53,040 bases of DNA from contig NZ_LLYB01000127.1 of NCBI RefSeq assembly GCF_001440475.1, forward strand, positions 70,957 to 123,996, read 5' to 3'. Below, piece after piece: positions 9,188 through 17,649 of this stretch; the first letter of the stretch is position 1, and each line of letters opens with the position of its first letter. The notes below the pieces were generated by a model. The model saw only the letters and a program-made list of their open reading frames with translations, had not been told where the DNA came from and made no database searches. This DNA comes from Bradyrhizobium lablabi (GTDB taxonomy: Bacteria > Pseudomonadota > Alphaproteobacteria > Rhizobiales > Xanthobacteraceae). A program made the translations under genes and the position numbers.

Positions 9188-9439
9188 ATGCGCAGTGCAA
9201 TGTTAGCGATCTTGGCGCTGTCGGCGACAGTTGCCACGGTAGCAGGCAGCTCGCCGGCGGCAGCCTATGATTACCCCTACTGCCTGCAGGGCAGGGGCGT
9301 CGGCATCCCCGGTGACTGTTCCTACGCGACCTATGAGCAGTGTCTGGCGTCGGCTTCGGGCCGCGCGCTCTACTGCAACATCAATCCGCGCGTAGCCTAT
9401 GGACAGCAGCGGCGAATGCGGGTTTATCGGGATTATTGA
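9188..9439 (+). CDS. DUF3551 family exported small protein
   Basis: An 83-residue secreted protein: signal peptide MRSAMLAILALSATVATVAG ... AAA, then a short mature part with four cysteines (YCLQ, DCSY, QCLA, YCNI), aromatic residues and a basic tail. This layout is the DUF3551 pattern, abundant in Bradyrhizobium and of unknown function; the cysteines probably form two disulfides. GAGGAG lies eight bases before the ATG at 9188. A strong hairpin follows the stop, so it is likely monocistronic. Confidence 0.85.
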   Translation: MRSAMLAILALSATVATVAGSSPAAAYDYPYCLQGRGVGIPGDCSYATYEQCLASASGRALYCNINPRVAYGQQRRMRVYRDY

Positions 9440-9459
9440 TCGCGCTTCGCTTCCGCAAG

Positions 9460-9503
9460 ATGGCCGGATCATCCAGCTCAGAAAGCGCGGATGATCCGGC
9501 CAT
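9460..9503 (+). terminator. strong hairpin after the DUF3551 gene
   Basis: ATGGCCGGATCATCC (9460-9474) pairs perfectly with GGATGATCCGGCCAT (9489-9503) around a 14-base loop, followed by TTTCCGTCTCT. The 15-bp stem just after the stop is consistent with an intrinsic terminator, though the T-run is interrupted. Confidence 0.65.
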
Positions 9504-9550
9504 TTCCGTCTCTCCTTGCCGCCTCTCGAACACGTGATGCAGACGCCGGC

Positions 9551-9590
9551 TTGACGGCGTTTTGTTTGCGCATATACTAAACCATATGGT
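9551..9590 (+). promoter_or_regulatory. promoter and ArsR operator overlapping the start codon
   Basis: TTGACG (9551-9556) and TATACT (9573-9578) are 16 bases apart, a good sigma-70-like pair. The perfect 12-bp palindrome AACCATATGGTT (9580-9591) covers the ATG at 9586. Transcription should begin about 6-8 bases after the -10 box, at or next to the ATG, so the mRNA may be leaderless, and ArsR binding would block initiation. Confidence 0.55.
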
Positions 9591-10056
9591 TAAGTATCAA
9601 GAAGAGCTCCTGGACCGCACCTTTGCGGCGCTGTCGGATCCGACCCGGCGCGCGCTGCTGGCGCGGCTGGGGGATCGCGAAAGCCTGTCCGTCAGCGAAC
9701 TGGCGCAGCCGTTTTCGATGTCGCTGCCGGCGATCATGAAGCATCTCGACGTGCTGTCGGACGCCGGCCTGATCGCGCGCGAAAAGACCGGGCGCACGGT
9801 CGCCTGCCGGCTTACCGCCAGCCCGATGGAGCAGGCGATGGACTGGCTCAATCGCTACCAGCGCTTCTGGTCCGACAATCTCGACCGCCTTGCCGCCTTT
9901 GTGGAGGAAGACCCATGGCCACCCAGTCAAGCCTTGCCAAGCAAGACCCCACCCGCGACGCCGAACTTGCCGCGCGGCCCAGCCTCACGCTCACGCGCCG
10001 GCTCAACGCGGCGCCCGAAAAGGTCTACGCCGCGTGGGCCGACCCGCAAAAGCTAG
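9586..10056 (+). CDS. ArsR-family (SmtB-like) transcriptional regulator
   Basis: Winged-helix repressor: DRTFAALSDPTRRALLARL, then the recognition helix region SVSELAQPFSMSLPAIMKHLDVLSDAGLI and the wing REKTGRTVACRLT. There is no Cys/His metal site, fitting the ArsR branch that sits before SRPBCC/AHSA1 genes. Normal family members end near residue 110; here the frame continues about 45 residues (Pro/Arg/Ser-rich) through the start of the next gene, giving a 142-base out-of-phase overlap. The ATG at 9586 lies within its own probable operator. It probably represses the downstream SRPBCC-DUF899 unit. Confidence 0.9.
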   Translation: MVKYQEELLDRTFAALSDPTRRALLARLGDRESLSVSELAQPFSMSLPAIMKHLDVLSDAGLIAREKTGRTVACRLTASPMEQAMDWLNRYQRFWSDNLDRLAAFVEEDPWPPSQALPSKTPPATPNLPRGPASRSRAGSTRRPKRSTPRGPTRKS

Positions 10057-10397
10057 TGCAGTGGTTCGGTCCGGCCTCGGTGGAGGAGGGCTCGGTGAAG
10101 GCCGACATCGACCTGCGCGTCGGCGGCCGTTACCGTATCAGCTTCAACGCCAGCGGCAATTACAACGAGGTCGGCGGCGTCTATCGCGAGGTCGTTCCGA
10201 ACCAGCGGCTGGTGTTCAGCTGGGCATGGCATTCCACGCCGGAGCGGGAATCGCTGGTGACCATTTCGATCAAGCCGGAAGGCCGCGGCACGCTGCTCGT
10301 CTTCAATCATGCGCAGTTCGTCGATGAGAAAGCGCGCGACAGCCACGAGCGCGGATGGACGGAGCTGCTCGCCAAGCTCGAAACGCATCTTGCTTGA
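9915..10397 (+). CDS. SRPBCC (AHSA1-like) family protein
   Basis: START/Bet v1-fold protein: LTLTRRLNAAPEKVYAAWADPQKLVQWFGP, a central RVGGRYRISF strand pair and a C-terminal helix HERGWTELLAKLETHL. These are the usual landmarks of the AHSA1-like group that bind hydrophobic ligands; enzymatic activity is not predictable. 160 aa. GGAGGAAG lies five bases before the ATG at 9915, inside the end of the arsR-like gene, so translation is coupled to it. Confidence 0.92.
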   Translation: MATQSSLAKQDPTRDAELAARPSLTLTRRLNAAPEKVYAAWADPQKLVQWFGPASVEEGSVKADIDLRVGGRYRISFNASGNYNEVGGVYREVVPNQRLVFSWAWHSTPERESLVTISIKPEGRGTLLVFNHAQFVDEKARDSHERGWTELLAKLETHLA

Positions 10398-10407
10398 GGA
10401 GCCGCCC

Positions 10408-11142
10408 ATGCAGTCGCACAGCGTCGTCTCCCGCGAGGAGTGGATCGCCGCCCGCCAGGCCCATCTCGCGCATGAGAAGGAATACACCAAGGCGCGCGAG
10501 CGCCTGAACGAGGAGCGCCGTGCGCTGCCCTGGGTCAGGGTCGAGAAGGACTACGTGTTCGACGGGCCCGACGGCAAGGTGTCGCTTGGCGATCTCTTCA
10601 AGGGACGCAGTCAGCTCGTGGTGCAGCACCTGATGTTCGCGCCCGACTGGGCCGAGGCCTGCAAGAGCTGCTCGTTCTGGGCCGACGGGTTCGAGCGCAT
10701 GGTTCCGCATCTTGCCGCCCGCGACACCACGATGGTCGCGATCTCGCGTGCGCCGCAGCCAAAGCTCACCGCATTCAAGCAGCGGATGGGTTGGACCTTC
10801 GACTGGCTGTCGTCCGGCGGCAACGACTTCAATTACGACTACGGCGTTTCGTTCACGCCGGAGCAGATTGCGGCGGGCGGCAACTACAATTATGGAACCG
10901 CGGCGTTCGGCAGCGAGGAAGCGCCCGGGATCAGCGTGTTCTATCGCGATGAGGCAGGGAACATCTTCCACACCTATTCCTGCTTCGCGCGCGGCCTCGA
11001 CATGATGAATGCCGCCTATCACTATCTCGACCTGACGCCGCTCGGGCGTCACGAGGAGGGCCTGCCTTATCCGATGGACTGGGTGCGGCTACGTGACCAA
11101 TACCAGCCGGCGCAGGTTCAGGCATCCTGTTGTCATGGTTGA
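10408..11142 (+). CDS. DUF899 family thioredoxin-fold protein
   Basis: A 244-residue DUF899 protein. The family has a thioredoxin-like fold; the CKSCSFW segment supplies a C-x-x-C pair at the expected position, after VVQHLMFAPDW. Further typical landmarks are DWLSSGGNDFNYDYGVSF and HTYSCFARGLDMMNAAYHYLD. It ends with adjacent cysteines (ASCCHG). A redox or resistance role is often suggested but not established. The ATG at 10408 has TTGAGGAG upstream and lies 10 bases after the SRPBCC stop, in the same operon. Confidence 0.9.
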   Translation: MQSHSVVSREEWIAARQAHLAHEKEYTKARERLNEERRALPWVRVEKDYVFDGPDGKVSLGDLFKGRSQLVVQHLMFAPDWAEACKSCSFWADGFERMVPHLAARDTTMVAISRAPQPKLTAFKQRMGWTFDWLSSGGNDFNYDYGVSFTPEQIAAGGNYNYGTAAFGSEEAPGISVFYRDEAGNIFHTYSCFARGLDMMNAAYHYLDLTPLGRHEEGLPYPMDWVRLRDQYQPAQVQASCCHG

Positions 11143-11153
11143 AAGGGTCTGAT

Positions 11154-11238
11154 CGTCATTGCGAGGAGCGATAGCGACGAAGCAATCCATCTATCCTCTT
11201 GTGGCGCGATGGATTGCTTCGCTTCGCTCGCAATGACG
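11154..11238. repeat. palindromic hairpin repeat, full copy
   Basis: Same family as 3278-3363: cgtcattgcgagg...gcaatccat paired with atggattgc...gcaatgacg. It separates the DUF899 and DUF1428 genes. Its right arm opens a false start (MDCFASLAMT) in frame with the DUF1428 gene. Confidence 0.85.
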
Positions 11239-11262
11239 ACAGAGAATGGGAAGGAAGTGTCC

Positions 11263-11619
11263 ATGCCTTATGTCGATGGTTTCATCGTCGCTGTGCCGAA
11301 GAAGAAACTCGATGCCTATGTCCGCCTGTCGAAGAAGTGCGGCAAGGTCTGGCGCGAATACGGCGCGCTGGATTATCGCGAGTGGGTCGCCGATGACGTC
11401 AAGGTCGGCAAGCTCACGTCGTTTCCGCGCAGCGTCAAGCTCAAGCCGGGCGAAACCGTTGTGTTCGCCTGGATCACCTACAAGTCGCGTGCCCAGCGCG
11501 ACAAGATCAATGCCAAGGTAATGGCGGACCCGCGCCTCAAGGAGATGGTGAACGGGCCGCCGCCGTTCGATGGCAAGCGGATGATCTATGGCGGGTTCGA
11601 AAGCCTGGTGAAGGCGTAG
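11263..11619 (+). CDS. DUF1428 family protein
   Basis: A 118-residue DUF1428 protein with a ferredoxin-like (dimeric alpha-beta barrel) fold. Characteristic segments are MPYVDGFIVAVPKKKLDAY, REWVADDV, FAWITYKSRAQRDKINAKVMADPRL and a C-terminal DGKRMIYGGFE. The function is not known. The ATG at 11263 follows GGGAAGGAAG; the longer frame from 11209 begins within a repeat and is rejected. It often accompanies ArsR-SRPBCC genes, as here. Confidence 0.9.
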   Translation: MPYVDGFIVAVPKKKLDAYVRLSKKCGKVWREYGALDYREWVADDVKVGKLTSFPRSVKLKPGETVVFAWITYKSRAQRDKINAKVMADPRLKEMVNGPPPFDGKRMIYGGFESLVKA

Positions 11620-11992
11620 TGCGTCGAACCGGCCGGCGGTCTTCCGCGCTGGCGATTTGCTGACCTCGCTCACAGTCCGGCGCCAGCCGGGATGAGACGC
11701 GCATGCTTCAAGCCTGCGGATATTTGCCGCGGTTGCTGGACGTCTGGTTCAAAACCGCGCGGCGCTGACGACGCGTTTCGCCGTCGCAGATTCGCCCGTC
11801 CCTTCGTAACGGATGATGATCATCATTCCATTTAGCGGGACGGTATCCGTATTTGCACGGAAGTTGCGCAAGGCAGGGTTTACCCGCGATTAATTGGCCA
11901 AAGCTATCGTTGCCGCCGTCAAGGACCCGCCCATGCGACCGACAGGTGCTGCGAGCTGAAGCTCGACAGCTGCCGGTGACGAAGGAAACAGA
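11620..11992. other. intergenic region before the TRAP binding protein
   Basis: No convincing gene. It holds a perfect 14-bp palindrome ATGATGATCATCAT at 11813-11826 and, near the end, the ribosome-binding region GAAGGAAACAGA of the TRAP gene. The long antisense frame crossing it shadows the TRAP gene. Confidence 0.5.
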
Positions 11993-13045
11993 ATGTCTTC
12001 CCGCGCCATGATGCAATCGACGGCCGCAGCGCTGCTTGGCCTCGTTCTCCTCTCCGCTCCTGCCTTCGCCGCTGATGTGGTGCTGCGCTTCGGAGCCATC
12101 AACATCGAAAACTCCCAGGTCTACGAACAGATCCTGCTGCCGTTCGGCAAGGCCATCGAGGAAGAATCCGGCGGACGCATCGAAGTGGCGCTGAAGCCGC
12201 TCGGCGGATATGGCAAGCCGGCCGAGCTGTTCACGATGGTCGAGAAGGGGACCATCGAAATGGCGGCAACCGTGCAGGGTTATCACCCCGGACGCTTCCC
12301 GCAGTCGTCGGTGATGGAGCTGCCCTTCATGTTCGATAACTCGATCGCGGGCACCTCGGCGATGATGTCGCTCTACAAGGAAAGCCTGCTCGACAAGGAC
12401 TACGCGTCGGTGAAGGTGCTTGGCCTCTATGTGCTGCCGCCTTATCCGATATTTACGACCGGCAAGAAGATCCAGTCGGTCAAGGATTTCCGCGGCCTGC
12501 GCATGCGCACGCCGAGCACGACCGTCGGCGTGGCGCTGGCCAAGCTCGGCGCCGTGCCGCTCGGTATTCCCCTCAACATGATCGGCGACACCATCGCCAG
12601 CGGCTATGTCGACGCCATCGCCTATGGCTGGGATTCCGCCACCACGACCAAGGGCGCCGCCGGCAAGTATCTCGCCGATCAGCTCAGCGTTGTCGTCGAT
12701 GCGCGGCTGGCTGCGCCGGCGCTGATGATCGTCATGAACCGCGCAAAATGGGACGCGATGCCCGACGATCTCAAGAAGATCGTCGAAAAGCACTCTTCCG
12801 ATCTGGCGATGGGCAATGCGCGCATCCGCGAGGCGCTGGAAGCTGCCACCAGGAAGAAGATGCAGACAGATCCGCGCTTCACCGTACTCTCCTTCAGCGA
12901 CGAGCAGCGCGCCGAGCTGCAGCGCGTCACCGCGCCGGCCGTGGCCGAATGGAAAGCCAACATGGCGAAGCTCGGCATTGACGGCGAGCGGCTCTACACC
13001 CGCGCCAGGGAATTGATCCAGCAATACAAGGTTGCCACCAAGTAA
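11993..13045 (+). CDS. TRAP transporter substrate-binding protein (DctP family)
   Basis: Periplasmic DctP-type receptor of 350 aa. Signal peptide MSSRAMMQSTAAALLGLVLL ... AFAA, then lobe I (DVVLRFGAINIENSQVYEQILLPFGKAIEEESGG). The family carboxylate-clamp arginine is in FRGLRMRTPS, with the following WDSATTTKG region. Such receptors bind organic or amino acids and normally deliver to DctQ/DctM membrane subunits, which are absent here. A chemoreceptor gene starts 35 bases after the stop, hinting that this receptor reports to chemotaxis instead. RBS GAAGGA precedes the ATG at 11993. Confidence 0.93.
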   Translation: MSSRAMMQSTAAALLGLVLLSAPAFAADVVLRFGAINIENSQVYEQILLPFGKAIEEESGGRIEVALKPLGGYGKPAELFTMVEKGTIEMAATVQGYHPGRFPQSSVMELPFMFDNSIAGTSAMMSLYKESLLDKDYASVKVLGLYVLPPYPIFTTGKKIQSVKDFRGLRMRTPSTTVGVALAKLGAVPLGIPLNMIGDTIASGYVDAIAYGWDSATTTKGAAGKYLADQLSVVVDARLAAPALMIVMNRAKWDAMPDDLKKIVEKHSSDLAMGNARIREALEAATRKKMQTDPRFTVLSFSDEQRAELQRVTAPAVAEWKANMAKLGIDGERLYTRARELIQQYKVATK

Positions 13046-13080
13046 TAACAAGCCGCGCTCAAGAATTGAGGAAACAGACC

Positions 13081-15207
13081 GTGACATCAGCTCGCAAACT
13101 CGGCATCCGGGCCAAGCTTTTCTTCGCGTTCGCCGCGGTATCGGGAACCACCGTGATCGCCGGCGCCGCCGCCTGGCTGATGTTCTCGCAGGTTCGCGAT
13201 CTCTTCCACGGTGTCGCCGGTCGCAACATTCCGGAGATTGTCGAGACGCTGGGACTGCAGACCGACACCCAGGCGCTGGCCGGTTCCGCCCCGACCTTGC
13301 TGGCGGCGAAATCGCAAGGACAGCGTCAGCAGGAGATGACCGCGCTGAAGGCGCGTCAGGAGGGCATCACGAAGCGGCTCGACGAGATCGCCCGCACCCC
13401 ATCCGATCGTGATGCGATCGAGCGGTTGAAGAAGCTGATTGCGGCAATGAACACTAAGCTCGCGGCGCTTGACGGCGCAGTCGACGATCGCCTCAAGCTC
13501 AGCGCCCGCGGCGAAGAGGTCATGAAGGCGGCCCAGAACACCCAGACCAAGCTCAACGACGTGCTGCTTCCGGCCGGCGAAAAGGCCCAGGCCGACATCA
13601 CCATGGTGTCGATGACCCTTGGCGGCGACGCCAACCAGACCATGATGACGCTGCTCAAGCTGGTTTCGACCCAGGTGCCGGTGTCGCAGGGCTTCGCCGA
13701 CCTGGTCGGCTTCGTCAATCTGGCGTCGAGCCTGCTCGATCGCGCCGCGGTCGCGCCGAACGCCGATAGCGTCACGGCGCTGGAAAAGAACTTCAAGGCA
13801 ATGTCGGCCAAGGTCGAGGAGAAGCTCGATATCGTCAACACCCTGCAGCCGACCGAAGGCCTGCCCAAGACGGGCGAAGCCTGGCTGAAACTCGGTTCGG
13901 GTGAAACGATCTTCGAGGTGCGCCGCAAGGAACTCGCCGCCAGCCTGCTTGGTCAGAAGCTGCTGGATGAGACGCGCGGCCTGACCGACGAACTCGCCAA
14001 GGAAGTCGCGGGCCAGGTCAAGGCCGTCACCAACAAGACCAAGGAAGCCACCGATCGTTCCGATGAGGCCATCGGTTTTGGCACCTCCGTGATGCTGATG
14101 ATCGCGGCGATCAGCGTCGCCGGCGCCGCTTTGTTCGTCTGGTTCTATATCGGCCGCAATCTGGTGGCGCGACTGGTCGGCCTGGAGAAGACCATGACGC
14201 GGCTCGCCGGTGGTGACCTCGCCGCTGAAGTTGACACCAGGCGTGGTGGCGACGAGATCGGTCAGATGGCGGAAGCGCTGTCGGTGTTCCGCGAAGGCAT
14301 CGTCCAGGCCAACGCCGCCGCTGCCGAAAAGGCCGCCGAGCAGGAGGCCAAGCAGCGTCAGGCCGCGTTGATTGACCAGTTGACGCGCGAGTTCAACGAC
14401 GGCGCGACCAGTGCGCTGGCCGCGGTGTCAAGCGCCGCCTCGCGCATGAAGGGGTCGGCCGAAAAGATGTCGCAGGTCGCCGCGCAGGCCAAGGAACAGA
14501 CCGGCGCGGTCGCCTCGGCTTCTGAGCAGGCTGCCGCCAACGTTCAGACGGTGGCCTCCGCCACCGAAGAGCTTTCGAGTTCGATCAGCGAGATTTCCCG
14601 GCAGGTCGGCGAGTCCACCCGGATTGCGGCCCAGGCCGTGGAGCAGGTGGCGAAGAGCGAAGTCACGGTCACCGAGCTTGCCAATGCGGCGAACCGCATC
14701 GGCGAGGTGGTCGGCCTGATCAATACGATCGCGGCGCAGACCAACCTCCTGGCGCTCAACGCGACCATCGAGGCTGCACGCGCGGGCGAGGCCGGCAAGG
14801 GCTTTGCCGTCGTCGCCTCCGAGGTCAAGAGCCTTGCCACCCAGACGGCACGCGCCACCGAGGGCATCACCGCGCAGGTCTCTGCTATCCAGGGCTCGAC
14901 CCAGGAAGCGGTCGATACCATCAAGGGCATAGGTCAGATCATCGACAAGATGTCGGAGATCGCCACGACCGTCGCTGCCGCGGTCGAGGAGCAGGGTGCG
15001 GCGACAGCCGAGATCGCCCGCAACATCCAGCAAGCCGCCTCCGGCACCCAGAACGTTTCAAACAACATCATCGGCGTCTCGAACGCGGCCAACCAGACCG
15101 GCGAAACCGCGTCGGATGTGCTGCAGTCTTCCGACGGCCTGGCCGCGGAATCGGAAGCGCTAAGCAATGAGGTCGGCCGGTTCCTTGCCCGTATCAAGGC
15201 TGCGTGA
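13081..15207 (+). CDS. methyl-accepting chemotaxis protein
   Basis: Transmembrane chemoreceptor of about 708 aa. TM1 is at about residues 10-35, followed by a roughly 300-residue mainly helical periplasmic sensor (helical-bundle type, Gln/Lys/Ala-rich), TM2 near 340-360, HAMP (LVARLVGLEKTMTRLAGGDL) and a long coiled-coil cytoplasmic domain with the conserved hairpin tip around NLLALNATIEAARAGE. It ends FLARIKAA without a CheR/CheB-docking pentapeptide. GTG at 13081 is preferred because GAGGAAA lies seven bases before it; TTG at 13066 overlaps that site. It is adjacent to the orphan DctP gene. The large helical sensor is compatible with binding a loaded binding protein. Confidence 0.92.
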   Translation: MTSARKLGIRAKLFFAFAAVSGTTVIAGAAAWLMFSQVRDLFHGVAGRNIPEIVETLGLQTDTQALAGSAPTLLAAKSQGQRQQEMTALKARQEGITKRLDEIARTPSDRDAIERLKKLIAAMNTKLAALDGAVDDRLKLSARGEEVMKAAQNTQTKLNDVLLPAGEKAQADITMVSMTLGGDANQTMMTLLKLVSTQVPVSQGFADLVGFVNLASSLLDRAAVAPNADSVTALEKNFKAMSAKVEEKLDIVNTLQPTEGLPKTGEAWLKLGSGETIFEVRRKELAASLLGQKLLDETRGLTDELAKEVAGQVKAVTNKTKEATDRSDEAIGFGTSVMLMIAAISVAGAALFVWFYIGRNLVARLVGLEKTMTRLAGGDLAAEVDTRRGGDEIGQMAEALSVFREGIVQANAAAAEKAAEQEAKQRQAALIDQLTREFNDGATSALAAVSSAASRMKGSAEKMSQVAAQAKEQTGAVASASEQAAANVQTVASATEELSSSISEISRQVGESTRIAAQAVEQVAKSEVTVTELANAANRIGEVVGLINTIAAQTNLLALNATIEAARAGEAGKGFAVVASEVKSLATQTARATEGITAQVSAIQGSTQEAVDTIKGIGQIIDKMSEIATTVAAAVEEQGAATAEIARNIQQAASGTQNVSNNIIGVSNAANQTGETASDVLQSSDGLAAESEALSNEVGRFLARIKAA

Positions 15208-15276
15208 GTCACCTTCGACGTTGGAATGCGTTCGCGGCACGTCGGTTGATCGTGCCGTTCCGAGAAAAATCCGCCG

Positions 15277-16395
15277 TCAATGCCGCGTCTGCGCCTCCAG
15301 GCGGCGGCTATAGCGTGACATTGCAAAGCAGAACAAAAAGTAGATCACCGCCACGAACAGGTAGACCTCGACGCTGAAGGGCTGCCAGGCCGGATCGATG
15401 ATCGATGTCTTCGCCGTGGTCAGGAGGTCGAAGATGCCGATGATCAGCACCAGGCTGGTGTCCTTGAAAAAGGCAATGAACGTGTTCACCAGCGGCGGGA
15501 TCACGTGCCGGATCGCCTGGGGCAGGATGATCAGACCGTTCTTCTTCCAGTAGGAAAGCCCGAGCGCGTCGGCGGCGTCGTGCTGCCCCCTGGGCACGGC
15601 CTGTAGCCCGCCGCGGATGACTTCGGCAAGATAGGCGCCGGCAAACAGCACGAATGCGATCTGCGCCCGCAGCAGTTTATCGATGTTGACGCCGTCAGGC
15701 ATGAACAACGGAAACATCACGCTGGCCATGAACAGAAGGCTGATCAGGGGAACGCCGCGGATCAGCTCGACATAGAGCACGCAGAGCGAACGGATCGCGG
15801 GAAGTTTCGAGCGCCGGCCCAGCGCCACGACGATGCCGAGCGGAAAGCCGAAGGCGAGCCCGAACGTCGCCAGGATCAGCGTCACCGGCAACCCGCCCCA
15901 GCGGTCCTGGGACACGTAGGTCAATCCGAAGATGCCGCCCCACATCAGAATGCCGATCAGCACCAGCGCGGCCGCCCATATCAGCACCAGCTCCCTGCGC
16001 CAAAAACTCCGCCGGCTCGACACGAAGAACAGCGCAATGAATGTCAGGCACGCCAGCGCCGGCCGCCATTGCTGGTCGAAGGGATAGGTGCCGAACAGGA
16101 TGAAGCGATATTTTTCGGGGATCACGGCCCAGCAGGCGCCGAGGCCGCGGACCGACCGGCACGCGCCGGTCTGGTCGCCGGGCACGGACCAGACCGCATT
16201 CCAGTAGCCCCATTGCACGAGGCTGATCAACGCCTTGCCGAGCAGCACCATGAGGATGACGGTGATGAGCGAGGAGGTGACCGATGCGAACAGGTTGGCG
16301 CGCAGCCAGCGGATGACGTACCCGCCGCCTGGCTGTCGGGATCGCGCACTGTTGAGCGGCAGCGGATTTTGCGGAGCTTCCGAGATCGACGTCAT
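15277..16395 (-). CDS. amino-acid ABC transporter permease (AapM/BztC type)
   Basis: Inner-membrane permease of the polar-amino-acid (HAAT) class, about 372 aa, with extra N-terminal membrane helices as in AapM. The conserved EAA loop is EVIRGGLQAVPRGQHDAADALGLS, followed by ILPQAIRHVIPPLVNTFI. The ATG at 16395 lies four bases after the stop of the upstream permease, with GGAGCG inside that gene's end, so translation is coupled. It should pair with the neighbouring permease. The ATPase (AapP) is not encoded in the window. Confidence 0.93.
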   Translation of the reverse strand: MTSISEAPQNPLPLNSARSRQPGGGYVIRWLRANLFASVTSSLITVILMVLLGKALISLVQWGYWNAVWSVPGDQTGACRSVRGLGACWAVIPEKYRFILFGTYPFDQQWRPALACLTFIALFFVSSRRSFWRRELVLIWAAALVLIGILMWGGIFGLTYVSQDRWGGLPVTLILATFGLAFGFPLGIVVALGRRSKLPAIRSLCVLYVELIRGVPLISLLFMASVMFPLFMPDGVNIDKLLRAQIAFVLFAGAYLAEVIRGGLQAVPRGQHDAADALGLSYWKKNGLIILPQAIRHVIPPLVNTFIAFFKDTSLVLIIGIFDLLTTAKTSIIDPAWQPFSVEVYLFVAVIYFLFCFAMSRYSRRLEAQTRH

Positions 16396-16399
16396 GGGA

Positions 16400-17587
16400 T
16401 CAGCGCTCCACCAGCGCGATGCGCGCATTGTACCAGTTCATGAACAGGCTGATGCCGAGGCTGATGGTCAGGAACACCATCATGATAAGCGCGATGGCTT
16501 CGATGGCCTGGCCGGTCTGGTTCAGCGTCGTGTTGGCGATCGAGACGACATCCTGGTAGCCGACGGCAACGGCCAGCGAGGAGTTCTTGGTGAGGTTCAA
16601 ATATTGGCTGGTCATCGGCGGAATGATCACGCGCAGCGCCTGCGGCAGCACGATGCGCTGAAGCACGAAGCTGCGGCGCAGGCCGAGCGCGTTGGCCGCA
16701 TCCCATTGCCCCCTGGGGACGGCCTGGATGCCGCTGCGCACGATCTCGGCGATGAAGGCGGAAGTGTAGGTCACGAGCGCGATCAGCAGCGCAAAATATT
16801 CCGGCGCCAGCGTCAGCCCTCCGACGAAATTGAAGCCGCGCAGCTCCGGCATCGTGACGGTCCAGGATGCGCCGAGGCCCAGCGACACCAGTGCTGGTAA
16901 AGCGCCGACGAGCACCAGCGCATAGGGCCAGAGCCGGCGTACTTTGCCGTCAGCCTCCTGCCGTGTCATTAGTTGCCGCCGCAGCACGAATAGCGCGATC
17001 AGCCCGGCCACCGCGGTTGCGATCACCCACAGGTTTGCTTCCGCAATCGGCACCGAGGGCAGCACCAGTCCTCTGTTGGAAAGAAACACGCCCTCGATCG
17101 GCCTCCATGCGGCGCGTGCCGCCGGCAATCCCTGCATCAGCACGTACCAGAACAGCAGTTGCAGCAAGAGGGGAATGTCGCGGAGCAGTTCGACATAGAC
17201 GGCGGCAAGTCGCGACAGCAGCCAGTTCGACGACAGCCGTGCGATGCCGATCAGCGTGCCGAGCACGGTTGCCAGCACGATGCCGATCACGGCGACGCGC
17301 AGCGTGTTGACGATGCCGACGATGAAGGCGCGGACGTAAGTATCCTTCGGGCTGTAGGCGAGCCAGGCGTCCGCGATCGGCATCCCGGCTTCGCGGCCGA
17401 GAAAGGCGAAGCCGGTGGAAATCCGCCGTGCCGACAAGTTGTGCAGGGCGTTCGACCACAGGAAGGCGACGATCGCGACCACGATCCCGACCACCACGAC
17501 TTGCCAGACCAGCCCGACGATCTGCTGGCGGTTCAGCGAGAAGCGCAGTTGCCTGCGGCGGCGGAGTTCGGGCGTGGATGTTGTCAC
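16400..17587 (-). CDS. amino-acid ABC transporter permease (AapQ/BztB type)
   Basis: Partner permease of about 395 aa with multiple membrane helices; the EAA loop reads EIVRSGIQAVPRGQWDAANALGLR followed by IVLPQALRVIIPPMTSQYLN. The start is uncertain: GTG 17587 (VTTSTPELRRRRQLRFSL) leaves a normal AapQ N-terminus, while ATG 17626 adds 13 residues; frames reaching 17791 run into the divergent regulator and are rejected. First gene of a two-permease operon, divergent from an RpiR regulator across a 9-bp inverted repeat. The presumed binding protein lies about 2.3 kb away on the other strand. Confidence 0.9.
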   Translation of the reverse strand: MTTSTPELRRRRQLRFSLNRQQIVGLVWQVVVVGIVVAIVAFLWSNALHNLSARRISTGFAFLGREAGMPIADAWLAYSPKDTYVRAFIVGIVNTLRVAVIGIVLATVLGTLIGIARLSSNWLLSRLAAVYVELLRDIPLLLQLLFWYVLMQGLPAARAAWRPIEGVFLSNRGLVLPSVPIAEANLWVIATAVAGLIALFVLRRQLMTRQEADGKVRRLWPYALVLVGALPALVSLGLGASWTVTMPELRGFNFVGGLTLAPEYFALLIALVTYTSAFIAEIVRSGIQAVPRGQWDAANALGLRRSFVLQRIVLPQALRVIIPPMTSQYLNLTKNSSLAVAVGYQDVVSIANTTLNQTGQAIEAIALIMMVFLTISLGISLFMNWYNARIALVER

Positions 17588-17649
17588 AGCACAAGGATCC
17601 TTCTGCCAACAGCGATCTTCGGCCATGCGTCCCGGCGGGCGCGTTTCAT

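Noticed and set aside
11708..13087. 459-codon frame on the minus strand
   Set aside because: It is fully antisense to the TRAP binding protein, is rich in Arg/His/Gly and has no recognisable domain; a high-G+C shadow.
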